From positions 37,137,282 to 37,201,281 of the forward strand of contig OZ022258.1 in assembly GCA_963978905.1 (NCBI GenBank): a DNA stretch of 64,000 bases, written 5' to 3'. The notes beneath the pieces are model-generated. The model saw only the letters and a list, made by a program, of their open reading frames with translations, was not told the origin of the DNA and did no database searches. Positions 12,101 through 24,100 of the stretch are shown in pieces. Every line of letters begins with the position of its first letter. Position 1 is the stretch's first letter. Origin of the DNA: Trichostrongylus colubriformis. Its lineage: Eukaryota > Nematoda > Chromadorea > Rhabditida > Trichostrongylidae. The position numbers and the translations under genes are program-made.

Positions 12101-15100
12101 CCAAACCGGCAATTAATCAAAACACTATATTTCACTTTGGCAAAATCATCCAATCATGTGTCCCGTACTTGGCCTCGACCTCTTCTACAAATTCCAGCAA
12201 TTGGTCGATCGAGTACTCACGTCGTTCTTTTTCTGAACTCCTTCTTCCGAAAGCACTCACGCTTATACAAAATGAATTTTTGCCGTTTAGATTCATTGTT
12301 CAGCATTGTTTTATCAACCATGCAGAAGGATTTTTTTCTGCTCTATCAAAACTATATTTCGATTTTGTTCTGGCTACGATTCAGGTTGAAATTTAAAATT
12401 ATGTGATGGGGACCCAGATGACATTATTTCACAATTTATTTTTTCAACAGATATTCGAGCAATCCGGTCAAGCATGTTTCCTTGCCCCTATTCATTACTT
12501 CCACTTGACGTCTCACCACTCTTCAAACTGATTGGTAGAGAAAATTTTTCTGCCTGATTTGAGAAAATTATCAAAAAGTCGGAAAGCGTCAAAGTCAAAT
12601 CAAAGTGGCGGAAAAGTCAAAGTTTGAAAAAGATCCGGACGACTTCTCAGACAACCAACTGGTGGAACTTAGAGAAGAGGTCGGGGCTGAGTACGAGACA
12701 CATGATTGGTTGATTTTTCCGAAGTGAAAGGTAGTGTTTTAATTAATTGCGGTTTGGTCAATTTTTGTCGACTGAACCAACCACTTCGCCATCCTGAAGG
12801 CTGGCTCGGTTACCTTATACAAAAAAACCTAATAAGATATTTTGTAGAGCGGGAAAATCTCTTCCGAATGATAAATGAAATGCCCCACGAACTTGTAACT
12901 TTACAGGAAAAAATTTCTTTCGAAAAAAAGCGACATTACTTATGGAATGACCCAATACTTCCTTTGCTTTTCTTTACGCTTAACATACGCTTCATGAAAT
13001 CAGATCAAGGCAGTGACTGCCTTCATCGGGTGTGAGTACTTACGACAAAAATCGCTTCGCGGCGTCGCAATCGCGGCACCCTAGTACGAATGCCCGAATC
13101 GATTGCCCTTGGGAGCCCGGCAGAGCGTGGCTGCTTCAGCTCTGCACTTCCACTCATGCCACACTGCCTCGCTTGAACGCTGCCATGCCCTGCCAGTGGT
13201 ACTCGCAGCCGTCAAGCCGCTTGTCGCGCGCACCCACGCGAAAATTCGTCGTTAATACACACGCCCGTCTTTATCTGGTACCATACTTGCTTGAGATGGA
13301 TCAAAATGCCTTGAGCATGTGTTGCAACTGCATTTCGCTACATGGGTCAGTGAAAGCGCTGTGAGATTTTCAAAGTTGGAGGTAGTGCTGAGAAATGGAC
13401 TTACTTCCCCGGTTTTTGAACATTTCATTCCGTTTATTCTTCACCTTCATATCTCGGCTTTCATACAATAATCTTTCATAGTCGGCCCGAAATCCTGCTA
13501 CTTTTGCTTTCAATGAGCACTGTTCCGATACGACCTGCATTGTTCTGAATTGCCACGCTTTTAGGCTGGTTTGTTCGACTTCCGGGTGCCCGTGTTCTCT
13601 GCTGCTCTTCAGATCGACTGGAACTACCACGTCTTTCACAACCTGCATATCAGAGTTAGTAGCCATCAGCCTTTTAAACTCCAGGAATTGAATGTGACAT
13701 TGCAGAACAACTTCTGGAATGGCATCGATATCGTCTACAACGATCTCATAAAGAAGCCCTCAATTCGAAACAGCATCGTGACGAACAATCGCCGTAATGG
13801 AATACATTTGCGATCCGTTGGGATCACTTTGGAAGACGTTCGTAGTCAACAATGTCTTGTGAACACTGCAGTAGGAAAAGCGTGCTTTAGCGCGCCGAAT
13901 TTGGTCTCCGCGCCACGCGAACTGGGTCACTGCGCGCGACATGTGCCTTTCTGATCCCGCTGTGGCTTTAGTCGTGCACGAAGGGGCGCGAGCGCTGCCC
14001 GCTCCTCGCATGACTCATCTAATTTAGACGGGGTCTTGCATGGCTTCCAGCGGATAAAAGGGGAAGGGGTCATGTTAGGGATAGCCTAGTGTTCGAAAGA
14101 GGTGCACAAAAGGGGATGTTACTTGAGTTTGCTTGAGTTCTGAAACACTCCTTTTACTCGGTGAAGTGACCTTACTATTCCTCCGCTGTTCGAAGGGGTA
14201 GCCAGATGGCACAGACCACCCATCATCGCCTCAGGGAGGGGTTGTATTCAACAGCAATGAAAAAGGTTGATCCAGGATCATGGCTGACGTCGAGAAAAGT
14301 TTTCAAAAAATGCGACCTTTTCCTCCCTTCGTTTCTTTTCTTCGATCTCCCACGACGTCTTCTCTCCGATAAAACCCGGTCGACGCATTTTGTGATCTGT
14401 GTTGCGCCAATGTTCGAGCTGTTTCCCTAGAAAATAAAAACGGCCCTCTCTTTCGCATCCAAAATACGAACTTCTACTCACCGATTCAAAACACGACTAT
14501 TTCTTGGCTGAAGCCGGAGTCCGGTGGGATCGCTCGGTGTGTACCCTTATGTCGGGGTTTCGCACCGCAGCATGTCGCAAGCGAAGCAATGCGGACGAGC
14601 TCAAGGCGCTATGTTGTTAGGTCCCGAAGCGATTACAAGTCTGCTGCGCATCGCGCCCCATGCATTGACGTGTAATCGTTTGAAGACCCAATAAGCGCGA
14701 CGCGTATAGTTCACACACAATGCGTTTCACTCCGCTCGTCGTCGTGCGAAATCCTGACATAAGGGTACACACCCGGATCGCTCTTGTATGGCCACTTACA
14801 CACCTGCGCTAGTACTGCCACCGCATCTATACACTAATTACAGATGACCCTTACTCGCTCGGGACAGGCTGGTCTCCGCTACAATCCACGGATTTCCTCG
14901 TCACTACAGACGGACATTGTCTCGTGGCTCGACATGCGAGAGCAACCAGAACTCGAAGCGAATAACATTTACATCATACCGAACAGTGCCTACAAGAATA
15001 TTCAGGTTGGTCAAGTATCAAGTAGAAATAGGCTTGATCGACTGCATCTGTATGTTCTCAAGAGCTTTTTTGGCAATTTCTGGGCAATTCGATACACATT

Positions 15101-18100
15101 CCCCGATTATTGGCGGCACTTCGGTTGCGACTAGTGGAAAGCGTTGGGGCATATCCCGTCGGTATTCGGTGCAATTTCAAATTTCGGGAACCGCAAACCG
15201 TAATTAGTGCCTGAACGCTCGCAAGAGGCCAAATTCTGAAATTTTCAGTCATAACTTCATCTCTAGCCTTGCGGCAATCCCTCATATCAACATACCGATT
15301 TCGCAATGCATGTATAATTTTCCCAGTCGTTGTCAACATTTACGCTAAAGTCAAGTCTCTGCAAGTCCTTGATGTAGTGATTAACCTTCCATTCTTGCAC
15401 TGGCCCACAGCAATTATATGAGGATGCTATTTAGGTCGTTGAGAGTCATCTAAATCAACGGAAGTTCCTGATCGCCAACGAGACACCAGAATGCCCAGCT
15501 GGTGAGCTCAGAGATCGGTTCTTTATGAATACTGATGAAAAGCCTGATGCTTTAGTTCCTCTGGAGCGATGCGTTTTCGAGATGAAGCTGCACGCGAGCG
15601 GTTTTGGTTATGGTCTTCCAGCAAGAATGGCCATTCAAGTAAGTCACTTCCCCATGCGTTCCTTGTTTTTACGAATGGTTTTTATACAAGCGATTATGGA
15701 TCACCGGTTAGAAGCAGGTATGAAAGTTCAGGTAAATACGGTGCGAACGTGAAGAAAAACGGAATAGAGCAGTCGAAACACCAGAAGTAGGATCCCCTTC
15801 CCACCGTGGGCTCCGTAAGGAGACGGGCTCTATTAACAGAAGCGGCGAGCCTTGACAGAACAAATGGCAACAGTCGAAAAAGACGGCTCCTATAAAGCGC
15901 GGAGGCGCACTTTTGTATCGGATATTTCGCCACATATAGTCCTAATAGACTACTAGCTAACATCTGGATGACTCAGTTCAGGAGCTTTCATTTTTCACGC
16001 CGTCCCTACCCCTGTCTTTAACATTGTTTCACATTAACATGAATGGATGAGGTATTCCCAACGTGGAAACAATGACAATAAGGTTACCCTGTCACCTACA
16101 GCGAGCAGCTTAGAAAGGTGATGTGTGCAGTTTGCAATGATGCGCGGGATCGCGAATAAAGACCACAACTTCGCGCTATTCAAACCCGAGTTTCGCTACC
16201 GATTGTTTCAATATTCGTTTTAAGATGAATTTCGTACCGTTTCCTCTCCCTAACCCTCGCAGTGCTTCTGACTTTTTGGGGCAGCAGTTCCCTAGGTGAG
16301 TATCCAGGTTGCGCCCTTCTTGCGTCGCCACGTTGCGCCATCACTGCGCTACACGTGCTGGAACAGACTGGGACCACAACCATTTTGTTCAGTTGACCAA
16401 CAAGGGAGCTCAGGTGGGTGTGGTCGGAGTGGTTGTAGCAGGTGTAGCGCCATGATGGTGCATAGTGGCGGCGTAAAAAGGGCGCAACCTGGATAGTTAC
16501 CCAGAGAACTACTGCCCTAATAAGGTTAGTCGACTTGTCTGATTGTTTTGGATGTGTCTTTGAACCAGATCAGGATTGCTCATATTCCCCGTAATATGAA
16601 ATGGAGAAAGAGCGCGGCGTCGCGCGAAGGCACATTAGTGCGTGTCTGAAACGAGCGACTCATTTAGTAACCTCAAGGCCATTCTAATGTGTCGCGCGCG
16701 ACAAGCAGCAAGTTTTGTGCTACACCGCGGCCTGACCTGTCGCCATACGCTCCATAAGGATTTTTCCTGCTCATCACGACAAAAAAAAAGATTATTTCTG
16801 TAAAACGAAACTTGAGACAAATGTGTGATCTGGCACCACCTCGGGTACGACAGCTACCTTAGTCCCCTGAGTGTAAAGCCGTCTCCTACATTAACACTTT
16901 CATACCCAACTAAAGACACTTTCAGATAGTTAACCCTACATCAAACATCTCGGACGAAGATGCTGTGTTTTTCGATCAAGGAAGCGCGAAATCGTTCAGT
17001 GCTAGGAGTGACTCAATACAGGTTTGAACTATTCACTAATAGTGACCTACTTCTGTCTTTTCCTTTGTGACGATGAAGAAGTGTTTCAGTTTCCTGTTGT
17101 GTTCAATTCTAATGTGGTTACTATGCAGTACACACGCTCCTACGGTACTCCGAAGCTCATCGTTCTTGTACTCTTCCTCGATGGTGAGTGGTTGTCACGC
17201 GTGCAGGACATGCGCAGGCATTATTCAAGGATTCTTCGAAAAGGAGTTTTAATTTGCTCTTTGAAAGTAGGGGGTGTTTGCCAAGTTGAGGCCGACATGA
17301 GCGCGGCGTCACGCGAAAGCACATTTGTGCGTGTCTGAAATGAGCGACTCATTTAGTAACCTTCTGGCCATTCTAATGTGTCGCGTGCGGCAAGTAGCGG
17401 GTTTTGTGGGGTAAGTACCCTTACGTCAGGATGCCGCACTGCGGCATGTCGCAAGCGAAGAAATGCGGACGAGCTAAAGGCGTCATGTTGTTGGGTCCCG
17501 AAGCGATTAGAAGTCAACTGCGTATCGCACCCCTAGCATTACGTTGTAATCGTTCTGAGACCCAACTACCGCGTCGCGCATAGCTCGCACACATTGTGTC
17601 GCACGCCGCTCGTCGTTGTGCGGCATCCTGATGTAAGGGTAAACACCCGGTTTTGTGCTACACCGCGACGAGAGTGTTGGAGGTATCGAAAGTGAGAAAG
17701 GGTTTCAAGTCCGCTCAAAATGTCCCTTTCTTTCGCAAAACTCGAGCCATGAGAACGTCACCCTCTGGCGGCTTTTCGATAAATTAGGCATTGCTATGTG
17801 GGTTACGGTGGACATCAATCAAAAGTGATTACTGGAGCCACAATAAGCGCAGCTGATGCAACGTCAGGAATCTCAGAATGTCCTCAAATCGACGGAATGG
17901 ATTATCATTATTCTCCTTAATCTTCCTTCTTCATCCTGCTCAACTATTCCCAGTCCGAGTGTAGATATTCACTTCCAACTTGGGTAAGGTAAATCTGCAG
18001 CTCACGTAATGCTAAGTGTAAGGATATTCTGACCGGTTTTTCGCGTTCATAAATTCAAATCCGGAGCGCGTCAACATGAATCAGCTTACATATGCGCTCC

Positions 18101-21100
18101 TCAGGTAAACAAAAAGCTGCTATTCCTGAATATATGTTTTATTTGTAATGCCACAAGCTTTTCGAATTGGTAGGGGAATTTTGAAGTACTACGAAAATAG
18201 CACTTCTCGGATGGCTTCACTTCACGTGATCTTACTTAGTCAAGTCCTAGCGAAGGCAACTCTACAGGAGGAGGGGGCAAAGCATTGCATGGATGATTTT
18301 GTCTGTGGTTTCAGAAGTGCACAAATGAGAATGAGTTGCTTGAAGTCTCATTTGGTCAAATAGCTCCAACTGAAACGGCAGAAAGCGATAAGCGTCTACA
18401 GGGGGTGCCAAAAAAAAAGTAATTTTGCCCACGGCTCACATCTCCCAATTATACAAAACATAGGGAAACGAAAGAAATGAAAGTATTGGGGCAAAATATT
18501 CCCGAAATGTTCCTCTAAAGGCAGGAACAAGCTGAGACTCACTACTTTCATTTTCATAAAAATATAGAACCTTTAAGCGGCACAGTCGGGCTTCGGAGCA
18601 CCCACGGTATCAAGGTCCCCTTAAAACAGTGGAGCCGGGTTCCATGGTAGGTCTTTTGTGGGAAGCTTCTTAAGGATTGGCCCTTCGGTTCATGGAAGTC
18701 ACAGAGCCCCTACTGCTTGGACAAGCTGCTATGATCTGAAGTATCATTTTCATGCCCAAATCCGCCTCCGGAGGGGTTTCAGTGGTAAGTGCACGTTTTG
18801 GCTCTTAGAAACGAAGGGCGCTGGGAACCCGGAAAAAACTGGACCCTAAAGAACACCACCCAGTATGAATCCCCTTAGGTACCCAGAGTGAACGGACCTC
18901 AGCAACGTTGTGAACGAGGGCGACGAAATTTCGGATTTTGCCCAGTTGAGGTGACACATCTTGTTCACTATTTCCTCGCTCCCGTTCCTGCTCGTGCAGA
19001 AGGCTGCCACGGAGTATAGTGATAGAGTGAGGTCTGCTCTTGAATCTGGGGATGTGAATACCTCAACAGAATTTGCTGTAGTTCGACTAAAGTGGGGTGA
19101 AAGTGGACGAGACAAAATTACTTTTTTTTTGGCACCCCCTGTATACTTCCATGGAATACAGTCCATGTCGCGGATCGCCGCGACGATGGCCTCGGGGGCA
19201 CCGCGCTTCCCGGCCCGTCCGCGCTGCGGCGCCGCTTGTCGCGTCATGCGGCACGCGGTGGCTCCGCCCTCTGTGGTCGAAGCCGGTATATAAGACCGGC
19301 TGCCAGCTGCCAGTCGGTTTTCACCGGGCAACGCCATGATGCTGCCCGAGGACTGGGGTGCGGTGCACCCTTGGCTCTCGGGTAGTGGAGCGCTGGCAGA
19401 GGAGTTGGCCGGTGTCTTCCCCTGCTCCCGACTGGGAGCAGCAGTGGTCGGATCCCCATACCAGACACCGTCGGCCATATGGCTACGTGATAACAGCCGG
19501 ATGGGGGTCTAATACGTTAGCCGGCTACCGGGGGTCGCCCTAACGGAGGGGCGACCTTGGGAAGTCAGGTATGATATGATGTATTGTTGTATTACGTGAT
19601 AAATGTGTGATATACTTATTGTTGTATGATTTATATGTAGTTCATGTGTTATATTTATATCCATGTTGTGTCTTGTCATGTTTAGTACTGGCGGAAGGTT
19701 GCCAGTGAAGTGACGTTCAGGGTTCGACGGCCCTCAGTCGGCGTAACGGGCGGTGTAGGGTATAGGTCGGTAATCCCCTTTGGTCCCCAGGGGAGGGTCC
19801 GCCCTGTCGGCCGTTGTCGCGGCCGCCGGGGTGTCTCCGGTGAGGGCGTCTGGGAGGCATCATCCACCATTGGGTGTCTCCTGGACGCGTGAGGTTTGTG
19901 TGCGCTAGGACGATGCAACACGCGATGTCAAAAGGATGCCTTTGATCCGCGACAGTCCATTTCCCGACGGCTGGCAGGGCGAGGTCTACGGACTTGTATC
20001 GATCTCTCTCATCCCGCCACACACTCTCACCCAACTCTGTAGGCCACGCCCTGTCAGTCTTCGGGAACTGGGCTGTACCTTGAAATTCTGGCCTTCCCCT
20101 CGGAAATGTGGTAGACCACCTCAAGCACATTTGTTTTGAAAAAACTCAAAAAATGGGTGCCGCGCGACCAATGGGGGCGGCTATTCTCTTGCGCATTTCC
20201 CACAAATCCTCTTGCAGTAATTGGAGCAGATGCAGGCTGAAGCTCTTACTCTCTCACCATATTGCTTAGGTCTGACTGAACCCCACTTTCTCAAACTTCT
20301 GGGGAGTTCCTTCTAAAGCTATGTGTTCGGAGAGAATGGTGATCTGAAGTCGATTTTTTTTTTGGTTTCGTGCAATATGAATCGTCAGCCTCTTATCTTA
20401 TTGAGATATGCAATATGAACAATGTTGCAAAGAGTGTAGCGAATCGAATGGTGCCCACTCTGCGAGAAAAGATGCAGTCTGAGCCGAGTTATGATCTTTC
20501 GAAGTTGGAAGTCGAAAACCGGCCAAAACTTTCCTTACAGCCTAGTAATATCATATCGGTATACATTGCCATTGTCCTCCGCGTATCTTTTTTCGAAGTA
20601 GGGTGGGTAATGGTCTTAAGCTTCTCGATCTCGGCCTGACCATCACAGGAACGTTTTATGGGCTCTTAATGGTTAGCAGCATATGGCTTAATGTAACTTC
20701 TCCTACTCTTCTTTGACTCTTCAAAATTCAATACTCATGCACGCATTCAACAATACTAATATTTGTTACATACATATACCAATATCCCTACTATATATAA
20801 AGCGCTAAGGCGTCTGTCCCTCCGTCTGTCACGAAATTAGGTATCATATGAAAAACGACCTGTGCAGATGGGGCCAAGTGTGGTATGGGTAGGGCATGGG
20901 ACAGGAAGTAAAGACCACACATGGACCAAATTAAGCTCCGCCCACGGGGGCGGGGCGTGCACTGGGATGTTTGGCTTTCAGCCCGAAAATGTTGATTACG
21001 TTCGAATGTGCCCCAAACATAGGGAGAAGATGGATCAAGGTCAGGGATGAGTTTCTGAAGGTCAGGAAAGAATGCAGGACACAGTGGGCGGAGCATTTAA

Positions 21101-24100
21101 AGTGGTGGACGGAGCTTGGACGTTTCATGAAAAACGACCTGTGGAGATGGGGACAAATGCGGTATGGGTAGGGCGTGGGACACTAAGTAAAGACCACACA
21201 TGGACCAAGTTAAGCTCCGCTCATAATGGGCGGGGCCGTCGTGGAATGTTCAAAAATTGTTGATTGTGTTCGAATGTGCCCCAAACATAGGGAGAAGATG
21301 GATCAAGGTCAGGGATGAGTTTCTGAAGGTCAGCAAAGAATGCAGGGCACAGTGGGCGTAGCATTTGAATTGGTGGGCGGAGCTTGGACGTTACATGAAA
21401 AACGACCTGTGGAGATGGGGACAAGTTTGGATGGGTAGAGCATGGGACAAGAAGTGAAGACCACACATGGACTAATTTAAGCTCCGCCCACGGTGGGCTG
21501 GGTGTGCACTGAAATACTCTGTCCTCAAGAAAAAGAGCAATACAGGCCGACCTACTGACGCACATGGTGTTTCGCGCACAGTAGTGTGCGCCCGCCAACT
21601 GGTAATATATAACATAATAAATATATTATATCAATACACTCCTCTTGGGAAAAACGCTCACTTCGTATATTCCAGACCGTTGGCCCACCCTTTAGTATAG
21701 TACTATGGATGGCATACACACGTCTGCTTGTTTTACCACTCCCTGCTACGTTTTGGTTGGTGCAATGGCCCAAAACCGCTAAGAGAGTGACAGAACTGAC
21801 AGCATCGTGCGGAACTGATCCGGGAATCAAGGAGGCATCAAAGGTTGCATAGTATACGGCGCGGGTCTAGACGCCACGCATAGCGCTGGGCTGGCGACGC
21901 GCGATGATTTACGGTAACCAGGTGGTTACCAATTTTTCAGCCATGAGCTAGCACAAACTATAAATATAAATACTATACCACTTAACGCACTACACTGCAC
22001 ATCTATGCTTTCAAAAGCTCAGTCTGAAACGAAATGTGAGGTGGATTTCAATGTTGAACATTTGTGCTCAATCCTTGAAAACAGGAGAGCTAGCAAGTTT
22101 ATGACTAGATATCTGTCGATTGGCTAAAAACTGTCAGGGCATAGCATCGAAAAGCTCCCCTTCCTCAGTCTGTGTTAAGCAGGAGGATAATTCGGTACGT
22201 TGTTCTATGAAAGTGGGAGTGCTTCGTAATTCAGCAAACAAAAAAAGAAAAACAGTCAAGAACTCATGAAATGGGAGGACTGATCACTCCGCCTTCTGTT
22301 GTGGCAGACGTGCTTTTCGGCGGGCTCTATACCGAGCACATCGATCGGAGCCTTGTGAAGCTGTGATGTGTGAGCGTCGTGCACAGTACGTGATGCACCC
22401 ACCTGCAGATCCTTTTTTGTTTATGTTTTATGTATGAAAGTCGAAGCTCTACATATACAACATCAGGAAGAAACTGGATACAGAGACTGAAAACGCAAGA
22501 AATGGGATCTCCTTTTTACTCCTTCCCTTTCGCCACCTCTGCATCACTATCACTATCCTCTGAGGAATGAGGTGCAGATGGCGAAGGGCTCTGCCGGCCA
22601 GCCGCGAACTTTGCCACACCCTCGCAGCAACTCGACCAGTGGAGTGAAACGCGATGACATCGCGATATAGATCTTATAAGACTGTTTCTGAAAGCGAGTG
22701 CCACAGCATCTTTTCTAAGTTTGGATGTTCGTTCACAGAGAAAAGCGAAAATTAACGCAACTGAGAGAGCCTAACTTTGAGTGGTTTGGATAATTCCCTT
22801 GGTTGCCTTCTTCATTTATTCAGCGAATCATTAGCATTTTTACGCAGGATCATCGTGGATTATAGATTCAAACTTGTTCATTGAAGACGTAGCGAGCAGC
22901 AGTTAGTGTCAAGAATATCGAAATGTCCCTGATAACTAATGCATGGATTGTTGCAATGACGTTACTCATTAGCTTCCTTCTTCAACTACCGATCACCCTG
23001 TGCGACTCATGTGTGGATTAACAATTTATTTGGCGCATTGAAATCTCTACTCCTGCAACGAAAATGACTATTTTCAAAAGTACTCCACAAAAGTACCCTG
23101 TCTTCCTACGTCAGCTATTTTTTGTGGGCACTATGTACTTGCGTAATTGACGTTTTCAGCCCAAGAATACCTCGATCGATTCGTCCATCTCTACAATTCT
23201 GTAGTCGAAGACAATCAATACGGTATTTCATCAGTTCACTACAGTAATCTGTCGTATGCGGACGGTACTATCACCAATCGATGGAGCAATGAGAAACTGT
23301 GGTTTCAAAAGGTGAATTTGTTGTGAATTCAAAGAAAGCAGAAAATAATGGCACTAAGATTAGAACATTCGGCATACATAAATCGAGCTGCGCCGCGCAT
23401 TCTACTTCCTTCCATGGTCAGAGAAGTGACATAGCATTTCAATGTGATTTCGCCTACAAAAATTAAGCTGCGTCCAGCTAATGTACATGCAAGTTTGCAA
23501 GTCGATGTTTTCCCGAAGAACGCGTCTCATTTAGCAATCAGCCGACCTCAGAAAATAGAGGGGGGCTAAGGCTGGCTCAGAACTTTCATGGGTTGGCCTG
23601 CTTCAGATCCGTAGACTATGTTTATGATGGTGTAGACACTTGTCAGTAACTGCCTCTTCTACTCCTGAAGAACCATCTCTTATTCGTCCAAAGAAAAGCA
23701 TCACCGGGCATGCAGTCGTCAGTGATGGAAGGTTTTCGGGGCTTTTCAAACGTACTCATTCGCGTGCAATGGGCCGCACTGACTCGTCCTCAGCGCTCTT
23801 TTCCCAGGACATTAACACGTCCTTCTTCGGTGAACATGGAATGTGCCTCCTAGTGAAATGATAGATGTATGAAAATTCTGCTCAAAAACTCGTGAAATGT
23901 TCTCTAATGACTATCACGACCTCTGCTGTGTAAAAGATCGATTTACACCTCTGCAGAAAGAAAACGTCAAAAGCATTCAAGTAATTCGGCTTTTGGTGCC
24001 TTTACTATGAATCAGCAAATAGTTTACTTTTTAATTAAGGTTAACTTCACGAGGAACTCCGATGCAGTCATTTGGATTCATTCGCCACAACACGAAGTCC

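Noticed and set aside
18846..19478. 210-codon minus-strand open frame
   Set aside because: It crosses the right end of the TIR element at 19141 into a GC-rich block, has no family motif, and GC-rich sequence tends to stay open by chance.
19717..20130. 137-codon minus-strand open frame
   Set aside because: It lies in the GC-rich block and runs through a family E MITE; the proline and arginine-rich product looks like composition, not selection.
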